Shown: piece after piece, positions 14,055 through 25,700 of the stretch
Layout: each line of letters begins with the position of its first letter
Position numbering within the stretch: the first letter of the stretch is position 1
Source: Endocalyx cinctus
Lineage: Eukaryota > Ascomycota > Sordariomycetes > Amphisphaeriales > Apiosporaceae
Assembly: GCA_001600455.1 (NCBI GenBank)
Contig: BCKC01000004.1
Coordinates: 3,956,915-4,020,914, forward strand
Length of the DNA stretch: 64,000 nucleotides
Reading direction: 5' to 3'
The notes under the pieces: model-generated
Seen by the model: only the letters and a program-made list of their open reading frames with translations
Database searches by the model: none
Told to the model about the DNA's origin: nothing
Program-made: the position numbers and the translations under genes

Positions 14055-14456
14055 TTTTTCAGGTTGTTATTAAGTAAAAAAGTTAATCTACAGAGTAGAG
14101 ACTATACGGATGCAATACGATCCTCCGTTTACCCTAAGTCTGGGCTGTCTGGTAATGCTTCCTACTAACAAGTTAGCTCATCTTTCACTAGCCACTAGGT
14201 GGGACATCCCACTTGTGGCTGAAGCTTTTTTACCTACTGCACTAGCTGACTAGCTACATAATATTTTATCTTAACGCTAAACTCTTATCGCTTATCGCAA
14301 AGAAAAAAAAAGTTGAATTGGTCAAGTGGGACGTAAAGCTGTTAAAATTTCTAGGTGTAGTTTACCTATGGAATTTTTTCCATTGTTCAACCCATATTTC
14401 TGCTAAAAGCATTTTCACCTACCTGGCACTGTTTACACGCCCTCAACATTGTAAAA
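14055..14456. promoter_or_regulatory. Bidirectional promoter between get5-like and nop2 with a palindrome
   Basis: 402 bases separate the two start codons. At 14190-14220 there is a long inverted repeat, AGCCACTAGGTGGGA facing TCCCACTTGTGGCT around a short centre, the most marked symmetry in this region. It could be a binding site for a dimeric factor coordinating the two genes; this is inference only. Confidence 0.4.
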
Positions 14457-16674
14457 ATGGGTGTAGGACGTCGCATGAAGAAACAGGGACCTCCTGAACC
14501 CTTATCGGAAGAACATTTCACCAAACTAAAGAGAAAAGCAGGCCTACCTGTCGACGACGTCCCCGCCGAAGCCCCGAACAAAAAGAAGCGTAGAACAGCG
14601 AAAGAGCCCGTGCAGTCTACGAAGAAGTCGAAGTTTAACAGTGCCACAGAATCAAAGAAGGTATCGTTAAAACCTAACGGAAAATCGAATGGCACAAAAG
14701 TAGCAGCAACCCCTTCAAAACAAAATGCGAAGAAAGGCAAGAAATCTATGCCGGAACCCGAATCTGAAGATGATATTAGCGACGGCCTCGGGGATGGTTT
14801 CGGAGAATCAGATGACGAGATAATGAATGACGAATTCTCCGACATCGATGCTGAAGATGGTGAAAGTGGACTAGGCGATGACTTCTTGGACTCTGGTGAC
14901 TCCGTGTTCGACTCCGATACCGAGCAGACAACGAAGCAAGCCATGTTTTCTGAAGACGAAGACGAATCAGACGCAGAGGAGAAGCTCACGGCGGCTAACA
15001 TTGTTGGTCTGTCACGGAAGCTGGACGAGAAGATTGCCCGAGAGGAGGCAGAAGCGCAGGCTGAATTGGAAGAGGCCGCGATGCAGACCAACATCGAAAA
15101 ACCCCACGTCCTAGATGATGACGATGAAGAAGATGATCTAGCTATGAAGACGAAGGCTCTCCTGGCTCCCGATCTGCAGTTACTGCGAACTAGAATTACC
15201 GATACAATACGAGTCCTAGACGATTTCGCCAACTTGGCCGAGGAAGGGCGGTCGAGGGCTGAGTATACTAGTCAGCTGTTGAAGGATATCTGCGCATACT
15301 ACGGCTACTCGCCATACCTCGCCGAGAAACTTTATAACCTCTTTCCTCCCAGGGAAGCTTTCGCATTTTTCGAAGCTAAGTGAGTAGCTGTTCTGAGTGT
15401 GATTTCGGTTTATATTCCTTGCTAATTTATCTATAGTGAGAGTGCGAGACCTGTCGTCATACGTACCAATACCTTGAAAACACATAGAAGAGAGTTGGCA
15501 CAAGCGCTTATAAACCGCGGTGTAACTCTCGAACCGGTCGGCAAATGGTCGAAAGTCGGTCTGCAGATTTTCGAATCCAAGTAAGCCTTATCTACACTGT
15601 TACAGCTCGCCGTTTTTTCTAACGCAGTTTTATAGTGTCCCCCTGGGTGCAACTCCCGAATATCTTGCAGGTCATTACATATTACAAGCTGCATCTTCAT
15701 TCCTACCCGTCATGGCGCTTGGTCCCCAAGAAGGTGAGCGCTGCCTTGATATGGCCGCCGCTCCTGGTGGGAAGACGACACATATGGCTGCTATGATGAG
15801 AAATACCGGCTGTATTTTTGCCAACGATCCTTCTAAGGCCAGAAGTAAGGGTTTGATTGGAAACGTCCATCGGTTGGGTGCACGAAATGTCGTCGTATGC
15901 AATTACGACGCTCGGGAATTTCCCAAACTTTTCCCTAACGGCTTCGATCGCGTTTTACTCGATGCTCCCTGCTCTGGTACTGGTGTTATTGCCAAGGATC
16001 CGAGTGTCAAGACAAATAAGGACGAGAAAGATTTTATGGTTCTGCCCCATACCCAGAAGCAATTGTTACTGGCAGCCATTGACTCCGTCAGTCATCACAG
16101 CAAGACAGGTGGCTTCATAGTATACTCGACGTGCTCCGTAACTGTCGAGGAAAATGAAGGTGTCGTTGATTATGTCTTGAGGAAACGGCCGAATGTCAAA
16201 TTAGTATCTACCGACTTACCCTTTGGTAAGGAGGGATTCACTAGTTACATGGGCAAGAAATTTGATAGGAGCCTGAACTTGACGCGAAGATTCTATCCTC
16301 ATACCTTAAATGTTGACGGTTTCTATGTCGCCAAGCTCCAGAAACTCGGACCCACACCTGCCAATGCCGGCGGCGATAGGGAGAAGAACGAATCATCCTC
16401 GAAAACAAATGTCAATGACATTATCGATAAGACTCCTATCGTCGCTGATGAGAAACTTGCGAAGCAAGTGGCGGACGTGGGTGATGACTTCGGTGGCTTT
16501 GATGACGAAGAGGATGAGAAGTACATAGAGCGAGCGAAGCGCAATGCGATGAGGAGACGTGGTCTGGATCCCAAGGCGCTAGACAAGCCCAAGACTAACG
16601 GTGAGAATGAAAAACCTAAGAAGAAAGGTAATGACAAAGGGGAGAGTAAATCGAAGAGTAAAAAGAGGGCATAG
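14457..16674 (+). CDS. nop2: Nop2, nucleolar 25S rRNA m5C methyltransferase
   Basis: Exons 14457-15379, 15437-15580 and 15636-16674 give 701 residues. Residues 1-250 are low complexity, alternating lysine-rich and acidic stretches typical of nucleolar proteins. The catalytic part begins at about residue 300 ([10 protein letters not shown], the RNA-binding PUA-like/N1 region), then [11 protein letters not shown] (SAM site), [10 protein letters not shown] with a cysteine near residue 467 and [13 protein letters not shown] with the catalytic cysteine near 521, the two-cysteine signature of the NOP2/NSUN family. A lysine-rich tail follows. The enzyme methylates a cytosine of the large-subunit rRNA and is needed for 60S biogenesis. 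It is head-to-head with the Get5-like gene. Splice sites are canonical and all junctions restore family sequence. Confidence 0.96.
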
Positions 16675-17527
16675 ACGGATTGTTTCAGGTTAGCTACATT
16701 ATAATAGGAAGCCCTAGACAATGCATATATTTATTGATTTTGCTTTGAAATCTAGAACATTGGGAATATATGGGTTATCCGCCTTTTTCATGATATAGTT
16801 ATCATCACTTTTTAATCTATAATTGTATTGTGAGGTCGTTCTCTCGCGTGTCATTCCTAGCCTATCATTATTTATTTATTTATTCCTTTATTTATTTATT
16901 TATTCCTTTATTTATTTATTTATTTATTCCTTTATTTTTTTTATTTATAATTTGCCCGTACGCCCATCTACTTATACAATACATTATATAAACTTTTTGA
17001 CACAGCTACTGTAATTATCTACAAAATTCACAGATTGGGGATCAAAAAGTCCTATCATGTAATTATTCTATTTTTATTATACTCCATCATATATATGCAA
17101 TACTACGTAGGTGGTTGCTAATCCATATTCGTTGAGTTAAGAGTATCAATAACGCGTTCAATTTATCACTACAATAGTAGCCTAGACCAGTCGTTCCTAG
17201 GATAAGGTATTTATTTAGTCAGTGAATGTCTTTCCCGAGTCAAGTATGAAGTTCAACATTGGCTTGTCTTTAGCACTGTTGGTTTGCCTGAAAATGAAAG
17301 ATTAGCCCAAGCAAAATTTCGTCTCTATATAAGGAGATGCTCCCGCCTGGTAGATAGAATAGGGAGGTGAAGAAGGCACGAAATTGTCATTCGGCTCTTT
17401 AATTTACGCTTCTCTTAAGGTCCACCCCCTTTTCCTCCCTTTACCCATAACCTCCTTCGAAACCGCACAGCTATCCAGATCAACCTTGTTCGATAGTTTG
17501 GAAAAATAACTTCCGATATAAAACAAC
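16675..17527. other. Intergenic with TTTA-type tandem repeat
   Basis: About 850 bases, very AT-rich at first. Contains a tandem repeat (separate entry) and, at 17246-17305, a tiny 19-codon frame starting MKFNIGLSLALLVCL that looks like a signal peptide but stops at once. A TATATAAGG box at about 17325 probably serves the next gene. Confidence 0.5.
16868..16948. repeat. Tandem repeat built of TTTA units with TTCC spacers
   Basis: Three to four copies of a unit of 16-24 bases, TTTATTTATTTATTTATTCC, differing by the number of TTTA steps. A simple microsatellite likely to vary in length between strains. Confidence 0.9.
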
Positions 17528-18139
17528 ATGGGTTTCCCCTTTCCTGTTGCTGTCCAACTTCTAGTTGCGACATTCGTTCTTGGTAGAGTCATTTCTACTC
17601 CCGGTGACATGAGTATTGGCCCAGACATCATTGATGGAAATCTCCCGTCATCTCTACTCATTCAAAACAAGACGGAATGGAATTCACCAGCTGCTACTTG
17701 TAAGTTTAAACAATCAACACTGACTTCGGCCTATGGTAAAAAAGAAAAGGGTCTTATAACTGACTGATGTTTTATCTTACCTATGATGAAAACGAAAGCT
17801 ATTTGCTCCGAAATGGGAGAAAATTGTTCTGCTGCCAAATGCTGCCCGCCACTTCAATGTCACGGTCGCCTATCAATCGGTTCTAAATGCAGAGAAAATC
17901 CAGGCTTGGAAAGTAGGAAGGAGAGACATGGCAGGGGGGAATTATCGATATTAAAAGGACCGAAATTAAAACTGCCGAAAACACCAAAAAAACCAAAAGA
18001 ACAGAAACCACCAAATGCAGAACCGAAAGAAGCTCCAAGTTCAATGGAGAAAAACGACAAGAAGAAAAACGATAAGAAAAAGGACGAGAAGGGAAAAAGT
18101 GGACAACGCAATAGAAAAGGTAGCACTGGAAAAAAATAG
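17528..18139 (+). CDS. Secreted cysteine-rich (knottin-like) protein with lysine-rich tail
   Basis: Exons 17528-17699 and 17799-18139 (GTAAGT donor, AAAG acceptor) give 170 residues. Residues 1-24 form a secretion signal (FPVAVQLLVATFVLG). After a short spacer with an NKT glycosylation site comes one compact module with the pattern C-x6-C-x4-CC-x4-C-x9-C, the arrangement of inhibitor-cystine-knot proteins. From about residue 95 the protein is low complexity: KLPKTPKKPKEQKPP followed by repeats of NDKKK and KDEKGK, very basic. I do not recognise a named family. Fungal secreted knottins include effector-like and antimicrobial proteins, but function here is not established. The acceptor AAAG is weaker than usual, yet only this junction keeps the cysteine module in frame with the signal peptide. 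Confidence 0.65.
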
Positions 18140-19233
18140 CATTGGAAGAAGATATAATATTAGAGAATGGTTTTGATGTCTCCCAAAGGAGGCTGATAGG
18201 AGGGATGCCTTCCGGTCGCAACTTAGGGATCCGTTGAATTGGCTCTGTACGATCGTTCGTTCAAATAAAGTATATTATTATCCTGTTCATTCTTGTTGTT
18301 CTACTTATAAGTTCAAGAGATTTCTGTACGATTGGGAGATATTGTCCTTAAGGGGAATATTACCTGATTCGTACGTACTATACTAAGTTAGCCGTACGAT
18401 AGTATGATTAATACCTATTACTAGTAATCCAACATGATCACCTTGGGAGGTGTCCTTGGAAGAGATCCAGAAGGTGATACTAGATATAATAAAATGCTGG
18501 GATTGTTCTACCCCTCAAAAATTCTACTATGATCATATTTCTTTTTTACGGTATAAAATTGTGAGAAATGCGTCTACCAGAGTGAAAGTAGGCCGCACGA
18601 TACCAGCTAGTTAAGGGTAGGGCTCAATGACACATAAAAAAGATATAGGATGGAGGCCACACACACACATATATATAGGTACATCATAATAGTACATTCA
18701 CACCCGGGTAGCTGGTGGTTAGCTGATACCTGACACTGGTTTACTCACTTGGGCTTCTTAGTACTTTCGAGCTAGGTGATAGGTCTCCAACTATCCGGTA
18801 GTACGAGATGATTTTGCTTAAGAACTGAAATATTCCAAAGAAAACTAAGTGCAAATGGGTAAAATTTATGTAGAATTGGGATGTGTCAAAGCCATTTTGT
18901 TTTGTCCTCTTCGGTGCTGGAATTCTCTCAAAAAGGTGTTAAACAGATGTATGCATGGACTTAGCCCACAAGCAGGTGGGGAGATCTCCTTTTGTCTGAC
19001 AAAATGCCTCTTCAGCGGTAACGGCTTGAGCTGCGTGACTGTCCGCCACCCCCGCATCACCTGCCAATGAAGTTCTTCCTATCAATTTGGTGTATTGGGA
19101 ATGGGTTAAAATCGGCAATTATTCGAATCTCCGCATGCGCTGTTGTATTACTGATACACCTTCCGTCCCACTTACCTCACAGGGATGCTTAAGACACTCG
19201 AGCTTTTCTATTCTCACAACTGGCAAGGGCAAA
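18140..19233. other. Intergenic with dispersed repeat copy
   Basis: Contains a diverged repeat copy at 18233-18434 (separate entry) and a CACACACA-TATATATA simple stretch near 18660-18678. No gene is supported; the ATG at 19068 opens a hydrophobic frame (ISACAVVLLIHL) that might be the true first exon of the oxidase downstream. Confidence 0.45.
18233..18434 (+). repeat. Dispersed repeat A, copy 1 (with 68-bp extra segment)
   Basis: Shares GTTGAATTGGCTCTGTA, GTTCAAG-GATTTC-GTACGAT, AGTATGATTAA and CCTATTAC-AGTA-TCCAACA with 27124-27261 in the same orientation. Copy 1 carries an additional 61 bases at 18333-18393 bounded by the 7-base direct repeat GTACGAT (18326-18332 and 18394-18400), which is present once in copy 2. 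It begins about 93 bases after the stop codon of the knottin-like gene. Confidence 0.75.
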
Positions 19234-21047
19234 ATGCAGCAGCAATTTCTAAATCTCCTCTGGAGCACACTAAGCGGATTTACACTACCTACCGCCAACT
19301 GCAAGTGTTTCCCGGGAGATAAATGCTGGCCCTCGCTAGATGAGTGGGCTCGTTTCAACGAAACGACGGGTGGCCGGCTTGTGGAAACAGTACCGCTGGG
19401 TTCACCGTGCCATGATCCGACATACGACAAAGAGAAATGCGCGTTTCTTCGGGAACAGTGGCTGTGGCCTGGAATTCAGTAAGTCGAGAGGGATATGGCA
19501 ATAAATATTATACTTCTCCTTGAAATACTGATTACTTAATGTTCGCGGCAGCGCTGCGTCGTCATCGTCTATTATGGCCCCGTTCTTCGCAAATCGAAGT
19601 TGTGATCCATTCCAACCTCGCTCTACGCCGTGCACTATGGGTAACTACGTGCGGTACTCAGTCAACGCATCAGGACCAGAGGACATAATCGCTGCTGTAT
19701 CATTTGTGAAGGAGAGGAATATCCGACTTGTGATTCGAAATACAGGGCATGATTACCAGGGCCGGTCAACCGGTGCCGGGGCTTTGGCTGTGTGGACTCA
19801 TTATATGAAGGAGATTGAAGTATTGGATTGGCGTGACTTGAGCTACGCAGGCAAAGCATTTAAACTAGGTGCTGGCGTCCAAGGGCATGAACTTCTTTCC
19901 GCTGCCCACGAACTCGGGCTTGTGGCTGTAACAGGAGAATGTACGACCGTAGGCGTCGCTGGTGGGTACACACAAGGTGACCTTTTCATAACCCGGGCGG
20001 ACATCAATATTGATCAAAGCTGATTTCTGAATAGGCGGTGGGCATTCTGTGCTAAGCACACAGCTTGGATTGGCCGCTGATAATACACTTTCATTTGAAG
20101 TTGTGACAGCAGATGGAAAGCTAGTCACTGCTTCTAGATTGGATAATCAGGACCTGTACTGGGCGCTAAGCGGAGGTGGCCCTGGAAACTACGGAGTCGT
20201 TGTCTCGATTACCGTAAAGGCGCATCTAGATAAGATTGTCAGCGCTGCTCATATTGAAGTGCAAGTTTCCGAGAATGGCGAGGATCCAGAAAGAATCTAC
20301 GATGCAGTGGATATCTACCATAAGTACCTTCCTGGCATGATAGATGCCGGAGTTACGGCGCTGTCCTTCACGACCTCTAGTGGAATGACGGTAGGACCTG
20401 TTACGGGATATGGGAAAACATTGGACGGAGTCAAGAAAGTAGTATGTCGGTTTATCGAAGCACTAGACAGTGCCGGTCTAAAGTATACGGTGCGTTATGC
20501 AGAGTTCCCTTCTTACCTGGAATACTACAAAGAGAACTGGGGACCGTTGGACCAAGGGGTTATACCAGTTGGTGGGGATCAATATGGAGGACGTCTGATA
20601 AAAAGATCCCAAGTGAGCAATATCTCCACGCCCATAAGAGCTATTTTGGCAAGCGGAGCAAAGTATACTGGTGTTGGGCTGAACGTCTCGCAGTTTGGGG
20701 GAGATAACGCAGTCTTGCCAGCATGGAGACAATCCCTTATCATGAGCGTTTTTACGTTACCTTGGAATCTTGATGATCCTTGGGATGAAGTACTCGCTGC
20801 ACAAATGAAGATGACAGATGTGATACAGCCGTTGATTGAAGCTGCTACTCCTGGTTCTGGAGCCTACATGAACGAGGCGGATTGGCGGCAACCCGATTTT
20901 CAGATGACGTTTTTCGGGGATAATTACGGAGAGCTTCTCCGAATTAAGAGAAAATATGATCCGGACGCGCTATTTTATGCTCTGGATGCCGTTGGTAGTG
21001 AAAAATACACTGTGAAGGATGATGGGCGTCTTTGTAGGTCGGGTTGA
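19234..21047 (+). CDS. Secreted FAD-linked oxidase (berberine-bridge type, bicovalent flavin)
   Basis: Exons 19234-19478, 19552-19976 and 20035-21047 give 560 residues from the ATG at 19234. The N-terminus CKCFPGDKCWPSLDEWARFN is characteristic of fungal BBE-like oxidases. The PCMH FAD domain shows IRNTGHDYQGRS, whose His (about residue 146) is the 8-alpha-histidyl site, and TGECTTVGVAGG, whose Cys (about 210) is the second covalent site; GYTQGGGHSVLS spans the exon 2-3 junction. The C-terminal BBE motif YDPDALFYALDAVGSEKY is present. Such enzymes oxidise alcohols, sugars or alkaloid-like substrates with O2. The start is uncertain: the signal peptide from 19234 is weak, and an upstream exon (for example from the ATG at 19068) could supply a better one. 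An unrelated second family member lies at 47-49 kb. Confidence 0.88.
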
Positions 21048-22786
21048 TTAAACTACTATGATTGGTAGAGTACTTCTAAGTATGAAAAGCATTGAAATTA
21101 TTGGCACTATTACAAAGGTGTTATTATGATATAATCTAACTCATTCTCCATGTACACTGCAGTAAAACATATCTATTTACTTATATAAATTGACATCAAC
21201 AAAATTGGTCCGCTCTGGGTAGCCAACCTATGCCATTACCCTTGATTGATGATGGGATTTGAATTACCCTTGCTTGGAGTCCTTTACCATGATATACATA
21301 CGGCGAGTGATTCAAGGATAGGAATTAAGTAATTTACGGATAATAAGTCAATACACAGTGACAAAAAAAAACGATTTTACATGCTCGCAAGCAAAGCCTT
21401 AACGCGTGTATATAAGGCATCCCTATAAAAACACCACCATTCCAATTCCATTCAATAACAACCCAGGTTAAATGTGCCACTACGCGAATGATCTATCAAA
21501 TCTTGGTATGTCTTTGTTTTCTGCCGTCTTACCATGGCAGCGAAACTATGTCCCGTAGACGTCCGGGACCTTTGATAGACTGATAATAAAAGTACTGAGA
21601 AAGGTGCCTCTGCTGAGATCTATTTGGAGCTAATATTTCACCAGCAACTTGAAATAGCCCCCCAAAATGAGGATGTGGTAATATCTTATTCCATGACTCG
21701 CCGATACAAATTTCAGGGGTACGTATAATTATCGGAAAGGAGCTTTGCCGTCTTGGGCCTTTTTTTTTTCAAAGAAAAAAATTCTTAGTTCCCCTTGACA
21801 ATTCGATCAAATTCAACACTCTGCTAACGATATTCTCGTCTTGATACATATCTGACCTTTTAATCGGAAGTTACGGATCGAATCAAGCAGTAGGTGGTGC
21901 TACGGTTCCGAGTCGTCTGACGGGATTGGGCGATGCTCGAATAGCTTCAAGGTAACGAAAGTTCGACTGGATCGTTCGAGCGAGGGTTTCGGCTAGCAAC
22001 AGGTGTGATTTCATTATTAGTAACTCATCCACTACTAATTATCTCTACCAATCATCCCATCAGCAAGCTCGAGCTCAGAAGGTGCCAAGATTCGGTGCCA
22101 TTCTGTACTATATAGTTGACGTCTTCTGAAGTAGATAACCTGACTGATTTCATAGGGAGGTAGTCAGAGCCCTTCTAGACACGTGGTAGGAATCTCCGCC
22201 CCGCATATACGGGGCTGCTACCCACTTTCTAACCCTGGTCGACATAATCAGTCTACTATGTACCTCTCTCCAACACAACCCACTCTAGAAACCAACATGC
22301 AGGATGTACTGTCGTTGGTATGAACTATATCACATTGCGTGTTTCCTTGGAAATTCTTAAAAGGCCGTTTAAATTCTTTGAAACGACCGCGGCTATAGTA
22401 TAATTAATAATTCAATCATGTATTTAGTATGCTTAATACGACACCAACCTCGAGTATTTCGAGGAAAACGCTTGAAAAGATGAGCGAGTAGGTTAAGGAC
22501 AGTACATTGTAGAGCAAACTGTGTTGTATTGCAGTGTTGTACTGCAGCATATACGATTTGATTGGGTCGACCTGCCTATCTCGTCACTGGCGTGGCCTCG
22601 TCGTAAAACGACAACTTTGAGGGGTTTCTTATTCTATGTATTGAAATTCGGATTGAATATAATATCATTCTAATTCCAACGGTCAAATACATAGCTGATA
22701 TATCTTGGCGTACTCAATTTTGACAATTATCATTTCTAATATCTTAACAAGTTGATTTAATTGTATATTTCTCTCTGATAATAATC
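21048..22786. other. Intergenic, about 1.7 kb, no supported gene
   Basis: AT-rich sequence with a TATATAAGG/TATAAAA pair near 21410-21430 followed by a short ATG frame at 21473 that I cannot extend into a gene. At 22200-22215 there is CCCCGCATATACGGGG, an everted CCG-N6-CGG arrangement of the kind bound by Zn2Cys6 factors, 570 bases upstream of the STAND receptor; function not shown. Confidence 0.4.
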
Positions 22787-25700
22787 ATGGCGGAAGCATT
22801 TGGTGCCGCAGCAAGCGCCCTAGCGGTAGTCGAATTGTCGGCTAAAATAGCTAAGCTATGTCTCCAATACTCGAGGGAGGTTGCGAATGCTAGAGAGGAT
22901 ATAGAACGAGTCCGTCAAGCCGTGGAGAACTTACGAATTGTTACAGCGGATGCCCAAGAGCTTTTGAACCGTCCTGGAAGACCTCTACTTGAAACATTAC
23001 AGAAACTGAAAGATACTTTCAAGAGCAGTGAAGAGCAGCTTGATAATCTATACGACAAACTTACTCCGACTCCAGGAAAAGGGCGACGAGCAATGAAGAA
23101 GATTGGGCTTCGTACTCTCAAGTGGCCATTTGATAGCAAGGGCATTGAAAAGAAGATAAAGGATCTTCGCGCTAACGCTAGCGCAATTAAATTCGCCTTG
23201 CAAATTGATCAAACGTAATTTTTCCTCGTTTATTTATATCTCTCAATTATCTACATACATACACAGTAGTAAACTAACAAGACTGTAACCCAGGAAAATG
23301 CTTATGGATCTTGATCAAAAAATCGTACTGAGCCGACTGCCCATTATCGACGGAGCTGCTTTCGATTCCCACGATGACGAACATAATTCAATCTGTCTCC
23401 AAGATACCCGTGTTGATCTACTACGCGAAATATCTGAATGGATAGAGAACCCTACAGCCAAAGCTGTCTTCTGGTTAAACGGTATGGCTGGTACAGGAAA
23501 GTCAACCATTTCACGCACCGTGGCGCGCACGTTCTCGGAGCGCGGCCAGCTTGGTGCAAGTTTCTTCTTTAAGAGAGGTGAAGGTGATCGAGGAAACGTC
23601 ACGAAGTTTTTTCCTACGTTAGCCGCTCAACTGGTTGAGACTGAGCCTGCCCTTGCGGCCTCTGTTAAAAGTGTCATCGATGAAGATCCTCGTATTTTTG
23701 GAAAGGCATTGCGAGAGCAGTTCGAGAAGCTTATCCTGTTGCCGTTGAGCAATATTTCTCAGGGTACCCGGAAAGTCGATTGCCTTGTTATTGTTATCGA
23801 TGCTCTGGATGAATGCGAGAGAGAAGATGATATCAAGGTGATTGTCGGCCTCTTTTCCCGCGTACACTCGTTACAGTCTCCGCGACTACGGATACTCATG
23901 ACTAGCAGGCCTGAGTTGCCCATTCGACTTAGTTTCAGCACTGTCAAGGGCGCTTATGAAGGCCTGATCCTTCATAATATACCTAAGGCTGTGATCGAGC
24001 ATGATATATCTGTATACTTGAATCACCGACTTAAAAAGATTAGAGACGACTATAATGATACTGTGTCGGAAGATCGACGGTTGCTACCAAATTGGCCGCA
24101 AAACCCCGAAATTCAAGACCTCGTTAGGATGGCCGTTCCTCTCTTTATCTTTGCTGCAACTGTGTGCCGGTTTATCGAAGACCGCACTTGTGGTACCCCG
24201 GATGCACAACTAAAAGAGGTGCTAAAATATCAGACTGAAGGGCAAGAGTCTCAGCTTGACACGACATACCTGCCAATTTTGAATCGAATGCTTGTTGGCC
24301 GTGGAGAGAAACAAGTTGAAAGAACTCTCCGTGAGTTTCGGAATATTGTTGGCGCAATCATTGTGCTTGAAAATCCTCTTTCAGTCCCATCTCTAGCAAG
24401 GATGCTCACTGTAACACAAGAAGCAATTCATACTAGACTGGACCTTCTCCACTCCGTACTGGATATTCCTTCGTCCTCAAGCTCACCAATTAGATTATTT
24501 CACCTTTCCTTTCGTGATTTTTTACTGGATCCTGAGAAACGCGAAAAAAACCCTTTCTGGGTCAACGAAAAGGAGACCCACAAGAAACTAGCCACGCAGT
24601 GTTTACGCATTATGGACGAAATCCTCCATATAGACATCTGTGGAGTCCAAGGGCCTGGTACACGTTACTCGTCCATTAATCCGCAACTAATAAACAACAA
24701 CTTGCAGCCGGAAGTCCAGTACGCGTGTCAGTACTGGATTTATCATGTGCAGAAAGGAGGGGACGCTATTTCCGATGATGACCAAGTACATTCCTTTCTA
24801 CAAAGGCATTTCCTACACTGGTTAGAAGCACTAAGCCTTATAGGGAGGGCTTCAGAGAGTATTCAAAGTATCAAATCATTGCGATTATTATGCAGAGTAT
24901 GTTGCCATTATCTTTATACTATATGTTATTTTATATTAATATATTTTAGACTGAAAGCTGTTATCAACTGTCAAATTTTATCGACGACGCTTTACGTTTT
25001 ACTCTTACAAATCTCTCAACATTACAAGAAACACCTCTCCAAATATATGCCTCAGCTTTAGTATTTGCGCCAGAAGCAAGTATCATTCGCAAAACTTTCC
25101 AATATAACTTCCCAGAGTGGATATCTCTTAGGCCAAAGGTTAACTTGAACTGGAATAATTGTTTCCAGACGCTTGAAGGTCATACCCACGTAGTTAAATC
25201 GGTATTGTTCTCGCCGCTAGACGGCAAGACGATAGCATCGGGTTCAATCGACGGTTCAATACGGCTTTGGTCATCCGAGACAGGAGTATTACAACGAGTG
25301 CTCAAAGACAAAGGCAGCACAGGTTCAGTCTGTTCTTTAGCTTTCTCACCAGACGGCAAAACGATAGCTGCGGGCTTACAAAACTCGACAATACAACTCT
25401 GGTCGGCTGAGACAGGCGTACTACAAAAAATACTCGAAGGCCACGGTTACGGGGCCTCATTTCAACACTCTCATGATGGAAAAAGAGTTCTTAACGGCAA
25501 CATCAAGTCGGTATCATTTTCGCTAGACGGCAAGACGCTAGCGTCGGCCGCAGACGACCGGACAGTACGGCTCTGGTCGACCGAAACAGGCGTATTGCAA
25601 CATACACTCGAAGGCCATTGCATCATGATTTGCCCGTTAATATTCCTACCGGATGGTAAGATTGTAGCGTCGAGTGCAAACGATGGGATAGTACGGCTCT

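Noticed and set aside
14387..15232. 281-residue serine-rich open frame on the minus strand
   Set aside because: Antisense to the acidic/lysine-rich N-terminus of Nop2; the serine runs are reverse complements of GAx/GAT-rich codons.
24897..24949. Apparent stop codons breaking the STAND gene into two pieces
   Set aside because: A 53-nt intron with GTATGT donor and TTTTAG acceptor restores the frame and the conserved region, so this is not a pseudogene.
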